Source of the DNA: Erodium maritimum
Taxonomy: Eukaryota > Streptophyta > Magnoliopsida > Geraniales > Geraniaceae
DNA: 64,000 bases
Direction: 5' to 3'
Assembly: GCA_963921825.1 (NCBI GenBank)
Contig: OY997594.1
Location: forward strand, 29,060,956-29,124,955
The notes beneath the pieces are model-generated. The model ran no database searches. It was not told the DNA's origin and worked only from the letters and a program-made list of their open reading frames with translations. Below are positions 12,006 through 22,663 of the stretch, piece after piece. The position numbers and the translations under genes are program-made. How positions within the stretch are numbered: the first letter of the stretch is position 1; every line of letters starts with the position of its first letter.

Positions 12006-12890
12006 GGGCGAGACTTTAATATACATTTTTAACAATTTTATATCATCTATCATTAGGTAGGTGCAATCTTTTATGTGCAATTTTGACCTTTTTTGACATA
12101 ACGATGAGTTCATCTTTATTATTAAAAGCATAAGCACGAGTTAGATTTAATCTCGGATCTTTCGGATAGATTCAAGATGCTGACCTTGATACAATAATCG
12201 TTTCTTTTTCATTGTAGCTTTATAATTTAGTAAAACACATAAAAAAAAATTATGATGACTATTCCAAGTGTGAGTATGCACATAGATCACTTCTCTTGGC
12301 TCAACTCAGCACATCTTGTCTCGTTTAACAAATGTGTTGGTCCCTCGGTGGGGACCCTTGGTGGTAGGTGAGGATGATGCAAGGCATCCGAAGAGATTCC
12401 CAAGAGAAGATGGAGCGGGATCGCGGCGCTTCTCCTCATCCACGTCCCGCGATCATCAGTACTCATGTTCATCGCTTATAGGCTCTGTCTCGTTGATGCT
12501 CCACAACCCACTAGAGAAGAGTTCCATAGTAGCACTGATCTTGAGCTTTGCAAAAAAAAGAAGATAAGAACTCTAGCATGTTGCCCCGAAACCAGAAAGA
12601 CAAGAGATGAATCCTCAAGAGGGGTGAACACAACATGTATGCTGAAAGGAAATAAGCGGAGAAATCAAGGGATCAGAAAGGAAGAGCCATCGCCAGAGGC
12701 GACGACGATATCTAGGTTTGAGAGGTTCTCTCAATACAACTCTTAGTTTGTGCAGTTCTAACTTAACTTTGACTTAACAGAATCTAGTATTAGTGTCATA
12801 CATGGAAAATATATGGATTTGTTTACCACTAGATAAACATTTTGATACTTTGATTTACTGATAGTTGAACTTTAACAAAGCCAACATAAG
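12006..12890. other. Unassigned sequence with a GC-richer patch
   Basis: Mostly AT-rich, with a GC-richer patch at about 12290-12560 holding overlapping open frames of 60-80 codons on both strands without recognisable motifs. The part above about 12780 may belong to the copia A LTR or its flank, but the boundary is not visible to me. Confidence 0.3.
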
Positions 12891-13073
12891 TAAATAGCAA
12901 TAGATGTGTGTGGTATAAATCGAATGATGAATAGTACAATATATAGAGGTCTCTATATAACCTATTAGAGATAACTACTAGTCTAATGCATAATAATCTT
13001 TTATTACATGATAAAGATAGTTATACTAAGATGATAATGATAAGTATGCTAAGAGGATAATATAGTTGATACA
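12891..13073 (-). mobile_element. Copia A 3' LTR (partial, minus strand)
   Basis: On the minus strand a purine-rich 'agcttgtggggg' ends at 13074 and is followed by TGTATCAACTATATTATCC, the normal layout of a polypurine tract and a 3' LTR start. The sequence from 13073 down to about 12945 matches pieces at 22485-22540 and 19639-19686, which are the split 5' LTR of the same element. Shared strings include 'actaagatgataat', 'ctactagtctaat' and 'aggtct(c/t)tatata'. The outer end of this LTR is not resolved. Confidence 0.6.
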
Positions 13074-13265
13074 CCCCCACAAGCTGAAGCCAAAGATAGC
13101 AAGTGAAGTTTACATCCGAATTGATCAAATAGATGGCGAGGGATATTCTTAGAGAGAATGACATGATGTGGTCCACCGAGGATAAAGACGGGATAAGGAG
13201 AAGTTTGCGTGCGAAAATAGCTTTAAGCTTCATTTTCTTACATATAGAACCAAAATATGTGCTAG
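13074..13265 (-). pseudogene. Copia A RNase H C-terminus and polypurine tract
   Basis: On the minus strand the frames read like the end of a Ty1/copia RNase H: 'LLLIPSLSSVDHI', then after a frameshift 'HLFDQFGCKLHLLSLASACG', followed at once by the polypurine tract at 13074-13085. Both frames are broken. Upstream on the minus strand the sequence jumps directly into the reverse transcriptase of copia B (see 13266-14751), so the rest of the copia A body is missing. Confidence 0.5.
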
Positions 13266-14751
13266 CTTGATGTGGAGTTTGAGCTTCCTATTTCGAGATA
13301 TAGAACGAAATATGTCTCTTCATAATCAATTCATGGTCGTTGTGAAAATCCTTGTGCGACAAGTCGAGCTTTTGTATCTTACGACCTCGTTTTTATCATT
13401 TCTTTTGCGCACAAATACCCATTTATATCCTACGGGTTTGACATCTTCAGGTGTCTGGACTACAGGTCCGAATACTTGGCGTTTATTGAGTGAATTCAAT
13501 TATGTCTCAATGACATTTTTCCATTTCGGCCAATCATTTCTTTGTCGGTATTCACTAACCAATCTTGGTTCATGATCCTCATTTTCTTTTGAAATATCTA
13601 ATGCAAATGCATGTGCAAATATATCATCCACAATAACTTCTTTTCTATTCTATCTTTCACCTTAAGTGACATAGTTAATCGAGATCTCTTTATTGTCATC
13701 TTTTTCAGGTGTTTAATAATCTTTTGAAGACGTCTCTTCATTTATCACATTTTCTTGTTCTTCGTGAATTGTGATATCATTTGATGTACCAACTTGCTGA
13801 ACTTGTTACTTTCTTTTTCTTGGGTTTTTATCTTTGGATCCAATAGGTCTACCACGCTTCTTGCGTGCTTTAGACTCATTTGTTAGCGCTAGCATATTTC
13901 CCATTTCTTCATCAGGAAGAGTAATTCTACAAGGAATATTAGCAACTGGTATCTGTGATTTGATCACAGTCTTAACATCCGTAAATGCATCAGGCAATGT
14001 ATTTCCAACCTTTTGTAAGTGGATAATTTTCTGAAATTCTAGTTCATATTGATTTGTACGAGGATCAAAGTGAGACAATGTCAATGCATTCCATGAAATT
14101 TCTCGTCTTTCTTTTTCAGACGTTTCTTTATCTCCCCCTAATGCAGGGAAATTGTCTCATCAAATTGATTGTCGGCAAATCATGCTGTAAACATATCACA
14201 TGTCATGAATTCCAATATATCTATGTGAATTCTTTCTAAAAATGTTGGACATTCAATCTCAACTTTCATTGGAGATGGTCTTGTAATATCATTATGGAAC
14301 CCGGATGGCCTAAATGATCAACCAAACCATAAAATTTGATGGGTCCATTGGTTTTTGGTTAATCACCATATTGGATTCAATTGGATTAATGAAAGTATAA
14401 TATAATCCAGAACTATATGAAGGGAGTTTCTCCACAATTTCTTTTCTCCCCAAGACTATGGACGTGATGTATAAACTTTCCATCATCATTTTCATTTGTT
14501 GTCTCAATGTGATAACCATTTCGGCGAATATCTCTGAAACTTAACAAGTTTTTTTTGATCTGGTTGAGAACTTGCATCATTGATAATAAATTGTGTCCCA
14601 TTTGGTAGCATTACATTGGCTCTTCCGGAGCCTTCAATATGATCCGATGCACTAGATATTGTGTTCACTTTAGCTTAAGCTGACACGAGATGTGATAGAT
14701 ATTTTCATATATCAAATTGGTATGTGTTTTCGTACAATCCGCCAAGCAAAG
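13266..14751 (-). pseudogene. Copia B protease to reverse-transcriptase remnant
   Basis: Read on the minus strand from 14751 downward, the frames give a protease-like segment ('NTISSASDHIEGSGRANVML'), then the typical 'LLSFRDIRRNGYHIET', a lysine-rich 'KKRGRPIGSKDKNPRKRK' linker (13806-14084), and the reverse-transcriptase start 'PVGYKWVFVRKRND' followed by a frameshifted 'LVAQGFSQ'. Together these are the Ty1/copia PR, INT-linker and RT hallmarks. Stops and frameshifts are frequent. The integrase is mostly deleted, and RT ends at about 13290 where copia A sequence begins. A solo LTR separates this piece from the gag part at 17640. Confidence 0.7.
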
Positions 14752-17639
14752 TGTAAGAACCGCCCTTAGTCGATCCCAGTCGAACCGGTGGATTTCGACG
14801 AAGTTTGACTTTCGGCCGGAAAAGTCAACCGATGACTCCGGAAGTCATTCGGGACCTTTCCGGGGCCCAAAGAGCTTAGCCGTTATCACGGTTAGCTTAG
14901 TTGGGCCATTTCCAGTATTTTGACTGTAATATTGTAACGGTAAATTTTCGATCAACGGGACCCTTTTTATCGACTAAAACGGATAAATCAAGAGTGCTGG
15001 ATTTTTAGCTAAGGACAAGTGGTCCCTACTTGGACACTTGTCCCTATTAGCTTGGAGGGGAAGAAAAGAGGTCAAAAATACCCATTTACCCCTCCCTTTT
15101 GTCCTTAAGTGGATAAGCACCCAAAGGGGCTTTTGGTATTTTCCCAATTTAGGTCTTTAAGGCAAATGAAGACCAAATTCAGCTCATTTGTGTTTGTTGT
15201 AGCCGAATTTTTGGAGAGAAAAAGAGAGAGGAGGAAGAGCAAGAGTGTCTTGAAGAAGAAGAAAGAGAAAAGGGGGCTCTTGATCCAAGTTTATTAGCTT
15301 CTACTCTCCAAAAACCTCACCATCTTCTCCATCTCATTCTCCTAAAGGTAAGAACACTATCAAAATCTCTTTTCCATCAATTTCATTTCATGGGTTTTCC
15401 TTGGGTTTTGCTAGAAGTTGTTGGGTTTGATTCTCTTTGTGTTAGAGGTTGTTGTAGAGAAGTATTGGTTGTTTTGTGGTTGAAATCCTTGAGTTTTGTT
15501 GGATTTTGGATTGATTTTGATTTGGAAAATCCTTGGATACTTGTTGGCTTATTGATTCCTACCATGGATAGAGGAGTTTTGGAGGTATTTAACTGTTTTG
15601 GGAGTTTGGGATGACTGAAAATGGAGTTTGGTTGTGGTTTTTCGTGAAAAAGGAGCTGGAGGTTGAAGAAGGGCGAGTCTGCCCAGATCTACCACGGATA
15701 CCGTGACGGGAGGCGTCACGGCTCCGTGATGGAGTCCGTGACGGCACACGTCACGGTCCCGTGACGTCATCCGTGATGGGTGGTGTCACGGTTCCGTGAC
15801 TCATTCCGTGGCAGACCAGTTTTGGGTTCTTTTGGGGTGTTTTTCATCAAATTCGATCCTTGTTGTGAACCGGACTTTTGGGGATGTTTTTGGGACTTTG
15901 CTTGCACTTTGGTTAGCCTTTAATTAGAGTTTAATTGTGTTCCAAGACCTTGGAATCAAGCTCGAGGGACGAAGACTACTTGGGAACCCGTGTGAAGAAC
16001 GGAGGGGAAGCTAGCCGGATTTCGTTGCTTGAAGTATTATTAGAGGAAGACCGCAAGGTAGGGAAAGTACTAACTCCTCGTGCATTTCAATACTAGTATG
16101 CCTATTAGGTTAATAAAATCGGAAAGGTCCTAGAATTGCATATAGGATGCGAGTAACTAGAATAATCGTCTTTCAATTATTAATAACCGGACGTGTCTAG
16201 TATGCATGCGTAGGATGTGAATAACTAGTGTAACTCGCTTTCAATACTTGGGAATTGATTTAATGGCAGAAAGGCCGTGATGAGCCCTAGGATTGTTTGT
16301 GTTTGCCTCACATGCCTTGGTTGCCTAGTTTGGATAAGCTAGGAGTCTAATACAACTAGACGATTGAATGTTGAACTTGAATGCTTGAATGCTTATTTGA
16401 TCGAATGCTTGGATGATTGATTGTATGAACGTTGAGTGTAATTGTTTGTGCTAAATGGTACATGATCGGGTGATTGATAGACCGATGGAGTGCGATTGGT
16501 AAGTAATCGGTAAGTGTAAGGTTATATCGATTCTTGTGGTGTGCTGTGATAGAATTGTGATCTGCTAAGATTTGGTTGCTCCATAATTGTTTAGTACGTT
16601 ATCCTCTTGTGAGTCTTTAAGTTGGGTTCTATATCGGTATGGCACCCACGCTCCGGGTGGAGTAGTGCATGTAAGGTACCTACACCAAGGGGAAAACTGG
16701 TGTGGGGTAGTACCTTAGCCGATGACTTGGTATCCTGTATGGTACCTATACCGAAGGGAATGCCGGTGTGGGGTAGTATCATAGCCGGTGGATCGGACCC
16801 TACGGGGCATTGATTATTGGACCCTACGGGGCATTGTTTTTGGACCCTGCGGGGCATTGGATGATTTACCCTGCGGGGAATGGTTGCTTGTTGTTTCACC
16901 CGAGTATATGCGTCCGGCGGGAGCATTACCTTGGTTCCCGATGATCTATGGTCTGTTGGAGACGTTTCCAAGGGTCCCGACGAATGCGTCCTCATATGGA
17001 TGTTTCTGGTATTCTCGACGTTATACGTCTTGTGATGTCATGCGTCTCCTCTAGATCGAGGTAAAATCCGACATGACACAAAGAGTATTGTGGATCGGAG
17101 TGTGGTGACTTCATGTCCCACGGTGGCAATTAAATGCTCTATCTTTCGTTAATCGTTAAGAAATGTATTATTTCCCTTAATTTATATGATTATTGCTATC
17201 TTCTTAAAAGCGCTAAATACCCGTTTTATTCCCGTTTAACAGCATCTTCTTAGTCCTTTGTATTATTGAGACTCGAGTGAAGCCGTGAATTTCTATTTTA
17301 TTAAACTCTCAGGCATGTCCTTGTAATTTATTTTCCCTACTGAGCGTAAGCTCACCCCTATTTGTTTGCCATTGTTTTTACAGGCTTGGTTGATGACTAG
17401 TGGACTCGAGGCCCGGGAGCTTCGTGGGTTCGGGTGCTTGTCGTTAGAGATGTTGTGGTCGTCTTATTTTATAAACACTTTACTTTTAAACCTCATTGTT
17501 GACGTATTTCTTGAGACCTTTTGAGTTGAGACTAAATTTTGGAGACTTTATTATTATTTAAACTGCCTTATCGTAGATTGTGTTATTTTCCTTTGAGTCA
17601 CGTCTCGAGTCCGGTCAAAACCGGATTTGGGGTGTGACA
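14752..17639 (+). mobile_element. Solo LTR, 2,888 bp, with TSD CAAAG
   Basis: The segment starts TGTAAGAACCG and ends GGGGTGTGACA. It is bracketed by the perfect 5-bp duplication CAAAG (14747-14751 and 17640-17644). No internal gag-pol or second LTR lies next to it, so it is a solo LTR left by LTR-LTR recombination. It contains a cluster of 'cgtcacgg/ccgtgacg' strings (15690-15810), a 'ggtacctacacc...ggtgtggggtagtacc' repeat (16670-16790), short 'ggaccctacggggcattg' repeats (16795-16880) and a 'tactgagcgtaagctcaccc' block near 17340. Its length and end sequence suggest a Ty3/gypsy element (possibly a Tekay-type chromovirus), but this is inference. Confidence 0.85.
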
Positions 17640-18460
17640 CAAAGTGATTTCCTGTTGCTTTTAACATAATTATGGAGACTTTTGTCCATAGTTGTTCATA
17701 AGACAAATAAATAAAATTAGAAACAAGACACTCCAAATGTTTCATTTTGAGATAACAATGTATCTCTTCCAGAGCCCTCTATTATATTTGTAGCACCCAT
17801 AATAGTGTTCCCGTTTGCCTCGACCAAGGTCATACATAAAGAATATTTCTTGTCTATCAAAATTGTATGTGTAGTAGTACTATCAATAATACACATATCC
17901 TTATCATTTTTGTAATTAGATAGATCACTTCTGGGATTCATATCCTTTTATCTTAGAAAAAAAATGTATTAGTTTCCATACTACAAATGAATATAATAGA
18001 AATATGAATAAAAATCATCCAAATATTGGCTCATAACCATGATACTTATTTTCTCGTCATCATCTGCAAATGAGTTAGAGACATTTGATTAGATCTTCAG
18101 AATCTAAGTCATCAATAAAGTTTCTCTCTACCCTTTCTTATTTGCCTTTAATCAAATATTTGATCATACTTCAGGTACGCAATCAACTACATTTACAAAA
18201 TAACTCCCATCACGTTCATGAGTTTTCATTTGATGGGCCATATTCTTTCTTGCGCCTTTCGTACTCGTTCCACTTCTGGTGGTACACAATATTTTCCCAT
18301 GGAATTGGAAATTATCACACTCATAACCATGACCATGACCACGTATGGGGCATCGGCCTTGCTTGGGTTCTGTTATACCCATATTCTATCGCATTCACTT
18401 CATGGAATGGAGTGTTTCCAACAGGGCGAGCTTGATGATTTTCAACAATAATTCATTATT
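17640..18460 (-). pseudogene. Copia B gag end and protease remnant
   Basis: On the minus strand a gag-like stretch 'NHQARPVGNTPFHEVNA' is readable near 18450-18390, followed by a degenerate 'HQKWNEYERRKKEYGPSNEN' that normally leads into the gag zinc knuckle. Further down (17941-17717) comes 'MCIIDSTTTHTILIDKKYS' and 'NTIMGATNIIEGSGRDTLL', the Ty1/copia aspartic-protease region with its D-S-T motif. A second version of the same protease stretch lies beyond the solo LTR at about 14750-14600, so the motif occurs twice. Frames are broken throughout. Confidence 0.65.
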
Positions 18461-18702
18461 TTAGCAATAAATATATTAAGTCTGATTCTTTGGGCTAAAC
18501 TATCAGCACTATGCTAAACTATCAGCACTGTGCGCCCAAACTATTATCACTATGCGCCCGCGTGGTCAACACGCTCGCACGCGCGCCAAGCGACCACGTG
18601 TCAGCATCGCGCGCGCTCTGCTGACGTCACTTTGACCGCATCCTGTGGCTTAGATTGGTTCGTAGTTTGCTCAATAAGGATGATTTTTACTGGACAACTA
18701 CC
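18461..18702. other. Short GC-rich insert with repeated CTATCAGCACTATG units
   Basis: Three degenerate direct copies of 'taaactatcagcactatgc' occur at about 18495-18555. They are followed by a CG-rich stretch with 'gcgcgcgc' and 'ccacgtgtcagc'. The composition differs from the AT-rich copia around it, so this is probably a separate small insertion; no boundaries or coding frame could be fixed. Confidence 0.35.
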
Positions 18703-18727
18703 TTATATATATATATATATATATATA

Positions 18728-19030
18728 CGGGTGCAATCAGGTGCGAACCATGGCTTACGGTGCGAACCTGCTGATTTAGTGTATCTGGTTTGCGGAAATG
18801 GTGTTCTCAGTTTGCGGTGAATATTCTCAGACAAAAATTTCGCAAACCAGAAACACTATTTTCGCAAACCATATTTTCTCAAGATAAAATGCTGTTTTTT
18901 CAAAAAAAATTTCCGCAAACTGGGATGCTTATTTCCGCAAACCAAGTTCGCTATTTCCGCAAACCAGATTTGAGGTTCGCAGGTTCGCACCGTAAGGGAG
19001 GTTCGCACGTGATTGTCTCTCTCTCTCTCT
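18728..19030. mobile_element. MITE inserted in a (TA)n microsatellite
   Basis: The element is flanked by AT repeats on both sides (18703-18727 and 19031-19042). It has inverted ends: the left reads 'caatcaggtgcgaacc' and 'cttacggtgcgaacctgc', and the right is the complement of 'caatcacgtgcgaacc' and 'cttacggtgcgaacctgc'. The interior repeats 'tttgcggaaat' and its complement 'atttccgcaaacc' several times. This resembles the known behaviour of Micron-type MITEs, which sit in TA microsatellites. It interrupts the copia B leader/gag region. Confidence 0.7.
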
Positions 19031-19346
19031 ATATATATATATTTCAAGCTTCATGCCTTTAAGCCAAGTTACATGTTATAACAAAAACGATTCACATCTT
19101 GGAACCTCATGTCCAAATGATTCGATTTCAACAAATCTCACATTCAAGTGTAAAGAACAAAACAAAAGTATATAATAAACATCAAGTTTCTGATGTGAAA
19201 GATCCAATGTATATTGGTAATCACAGAGCATACTTATTGAAAAAAGTAAATGAATTTGTACAAGTAAGCATGAATCAAATTCAAATAAATTCACGATAAT
19301 ACAAGCCTTTGATACCTGGATAGTAGAACAATTTGTGCTGATAACG

Positions 19347-19638
19347 TGTTATGAAAGTAAGAACAATACTTGAGATAGTATAAGAGAATGGAAGAAAAAA
19401 ATTAGAGAGAACAAGAGAATATGGAGAGAGCAGAAATAGATCATTGTATTCATCATTATTTTACACTTTACAATAGCCTCTATTTATAGGCTCATAACAT
19501 GAAGACATAACCTTAATGACCTACATTAATCTATACATAAATGAGGGAGTTACAAAACTCAAAAGTCTTGTAACTCCAGTCTAGAATCTTCCATGTAATG
19601 AAATAGTCATCCAACAAATATCACATATATTCATAACA
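19347..19638 (-). mobile_element. Copia B 5' LTR, 292 bp
   Basis: On the plus strand the segment starts TGTTATGAA and ends TTCATAACA, a 9-bp inverted terminal pair. On the minus strand it contains 'gagcctataaatagaggct', a good TATA-containing core. Its 3' end 'ttcataacacgttatcagca' overlaps a primer-binding-like site. The gag-side sequence lies at lower coordinates, so this is the 5' LTR of a minus-strand Ty1/copia element. The matching 3' LTR is absent, removed with the deletion that ends copia B near 13290. Confidence 0.75.
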
Positions 19639-20565
19639 CATAGGTCTTTATATAGCATTTTAGAAACAACTACTAGTCTAATACATTTTTTTAGCATTAA
19701 ATGTGGTCATTTCATTAAATAAAATAATCAAACAACAACAGTCATAACCATAATGGAAATATGAACGTGGTGAGACATAGTATTGGGAAAGACCAAAACG
19801 GCCAAGAACAAAAAGGTAACCCTATCATTACGGTGCCCGACTAATCTAGGTAAAAAACTAGGGAGAGGTTCACTATTCACTAGGTAATACGCCCATAATA
19901 TCCAAATTTCCTTTCTTGGCTTGACTAGGACGGACATGTGTTGTATAGAGTACATGATGATCCCTCGCACGAGGAGGTGAAGATGATGTTAGGTTGTCAA
20001 GGAGGTTCTTAGGAAAAGGAAGAGATCGGGGGTTAGACGGATTCCGAGCCCGGAGGGACATGGTGTGGCTCCTTTAGAATACCTCATGTATCTCTAGTGG
20101 CTTCATTGAGCTCAACGAGGATGCTTTGTAGGTCTCGCCTTGTTCCCTTTGGGACCCTTGTCCTTTGTCCCTGTAGGTGGATGACTCCACATTCTTTTAA
20201 CGGGGTCTAGGTATTGTCCACCGAAATGCCCTCCCAAAGAGAGATCGATGGAGGCTTAGGCCTGCAACACCCCTATTTTGCTTGAGTCTAGAAGTGATCG
20301 ACGTCCCTAATCCTTTAAGCAGGGTCCCCATCAGCCAACAAAGTCCATTAGTATAGATCCATGTTGCATGTGATCGTGCCTCATCCCACCACCTAGGTAG
20401 GACGGATACATCAAGGCCGACCTGGCATCGACATGGATACAAATCAAGAGGAGGAATTCCCAACCTCGGGAGCCCAAACGGTTCTTGGACGGCAGTGGTG
20501 CAACATCGATGGGCGCGTCCACCACGTATTCCTAGTTGTGAATTGGCTGCCAATGTCCTTGGCCG

Positions 20566-21906
20566 CACTACTGCAGAAATGGGCTTGGCACACGGATAGA
20601 AAGGATCTGTCACTAAAGATTTAGAACCTTGGCCATAGTCACATCCTTCAGCCAGGTTATCACCTGGCTGACGGATAAATTATTCGTGGAAAAGGTCTCC
20701 AGTATCCGTCAGTCAGGTGAAAACTTCACAGACGGATACTACATCCGTAGGAAAGGTTTCTAACTGTGAGGGATAGGCACGACGGTCAATGCTCCAGTGC
20801 GTGGTCTACAAGCTCATCTGAGGAGCTAGAAGAGTTGAGGACCCGCATGGTGCAGCAAGAGGCCGTGTTCGCACAACGTTTGGAGGAGCAACGCCAAGCC
20901 ATGTTTGCTGAGCAGCGCAAACTGATGGAAGAGCAGCGCAAGGATATGGATGCCAAGTTTCAGCAAATGATGGAAATGGTTGCCTCCCAGCAAGCTGTCG
21001 TCCTTTCCACAGCGACCCCGTCTCCAGTATCGTCATCAGCCCCACTCTCTGCAGTTGAACAGGCTTCTGGCCCACCCTCTTTACCAGCAATCCCCGAGTA
21101 GTAACATTTTCCCCCGAACTTTTATTCAGTTTTTAAAACTTTTAAATATGTTTGTATAAACAGATTTACATGACTTTGAACGATGTTGGAACAATTTTAT
21201 TTTATGGATGCAATGCAGTTTGTAGAATAATTTATACAGGTTTACAGGTTTGCACAGGTACCAGACCCAGTTTAGGGTATATGCACGATTGGGTGCAGCA
21301 TATTTGAAATATTTTTTTGTTCTGGAAATAACACTTCACCTACGGATGCAAACCGTAGGTAAAGACACGAACCTACGTTACGGATATCATCTGTGGCCAA
21401 GGTTTTCTACTATACCTACACATGGTATCCGTGGCCAGGGTATGTCACTTTACCTACGGATACTATCCGTAGGTATAGTAGAAAACCTTGGCCATGGATA
21501 CCATCCGTAGCCATAGTAGAAAACCTTGGCCACAGATGATATCCGTGACAATGGTATCCGTAAGACAAGTGACACACCTTACCTACGGATCATATCCGTG
21601 GTTCAAGTATCTGTAGGAAAAGAATAAAAACACCACCTACGGATACAATCTGTCTGAAAACTTTATAACATGGCCTACGGATAGTATCCGTAGATAAGGT
21701 TGACAACCTGGCCTACGGATAGTATCCGTAGCTGAGGATATCTCCTCACAGACGGACACAAATGTCCGTCTTCCAAAAAGTTCCCCGACGAGACCTGGCC
21801 GACGGATCCTAACCGACGGATGCATCCGTAGGCGAAGACCCATGCCGACGGATATGATGACATAGCCTACAGATCGTATGCGTCTGTAAAGCCTCTTTCT
21901 GCAGTG
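20566..21906. mobile_element. Non-autonomous CACTA (En/Spm) transposon
   Basis: The left end reads CACTACTGCAGAAATGGGCT and the right end is the complement of CACTGCAGAAAGAGGCT, with 3-bp flanks CCG (20563-20565) and TCG (21907-21909) as a nearly exact duplication. The right half (about 21330-21870) is packed with direct and inverted 'acggata..atccgta' units, the subterminal repeats that bind transposase in this superfamily. There is no DDE transposase, so the element depended on a relative for movement. It lies within the minus-strand LINE. Confidence 0.8.
20766..21101 (+). pseudogene. Terminal exon fragment of a CACTA accessory protein
   Basis: A frame of 111 codons inside the CACTA element encodes a long charged helix (residues about 18-75, rich in E, Q, R, M with 'RLEEQRQAMFAEQRKLMEEQ') followed by a Ser/Pro/Ala-rich tail. 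Such a coiled-coil C-terminus is common in the Ptta/En/Spm-type proteins encoded by plant CACTA elements. No upstream exons or DNA-binding part remain. The helix is probably a dimerisation segment; function is inferred only from context. Confidence 0.5.
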
Positions 21907-22663
21907 TCGTTTGACAGATGCATACGAACATAGTGATTATTCTAGTGCAACTTCGGATTCATGTGCCCTCGCAGTACGTGGTCCCACCATGCCGGGGATG
22001 GAAGGCCATATTGTCCGTGAGGGCCAATGGTCCGAGTGGCTCTGGCTCGAGGGTGGAAATGACAATTGGTCGTGCCCCGCTTTTCCACTAAGTCTACCTA
22101 GCCTGGATTGGCCAAGTCATCCATGGCTTAACGGCACGTCCTCACCACCCTTGACTTTTGAGGGAGAGTCACCAGGGAAATAGGTAGGATATCGGTGGTG
22201 TTGGTCTCACATTCGGCCAACAACTCGAGGAGCGTTGGTGGACCAAAAGTGGAGTCATGTTGCCGCTATAGGGTGACTCCATAGTGACCAGAACATCGAC
22301 CGGGGCGTAACACGACGACGATATGGACGGCCTGCGAAGAGGAGAGGCGTCGGAAAGGAGGCCATAGTAATAAAGAGAGATGGAGAAGTCGAAATGAATT
22401 CGAGAGAAGGAAATCCTAGCACAAGATAAATTTTCATTTTCGGGGTTTGTTGTGGTTTTGCTTATTTCTACAGGTCTAATACATATACTAGGAAGATAAT
22501 GGTAAATATACTAAGATGATAATACAGTTGATGCGAAACATTTTAATATAAAAATGAATAAGGTTATAATTATATTCAGAAACATTACATATACAGCAGG
22601 AAAACCCACAAAAAGGAACAGACAACAAAAACATGATAAGATTCGTGAAATTGTGAAGATGAA

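Larger units (their letters stand above)
19687..22473 (-). mobile_element. LINE fragment, minus strand, 11-bp TSD
   Basis: The perfect duplication GTCTAATACAT (19676-19686 and 22474-22484) flanks the insert. A T-run at 19687-19692 is the complement of its poly(A) tail, so the element is on the minus strand. Its GC-rich 5' end lies at about 22440. Minus frames around 20200-20560 and 19730-20060 resemble a decayed DUF4283-type gag but contain many stops. A CACTA element (20566-21906) is nested inside. ORF2 motifs are not seen, so it is a deleted copy. Confidence 0.7.
19639..22540 (-). mobile_element. Copia A 5' LTR, split by a LINE
   Basis: Two pieces, 19639-19686 and 22485-22540, together match the copia A 3' LTR at 12945-13073 ('ggtctttatata', 'aactactagtctaatacat', 'actaagatgataatacagtt'). 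They are separated by a LINE with TSD GTCTAATACAT. The inner piece ends at copia B, which had inserted into this LTR. The minus-strand LTR start is TGTTTCGCATCAACTG at 22540, only 123 bp from the stop codon of the zinc-finger gene. Confidence 0.6.
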
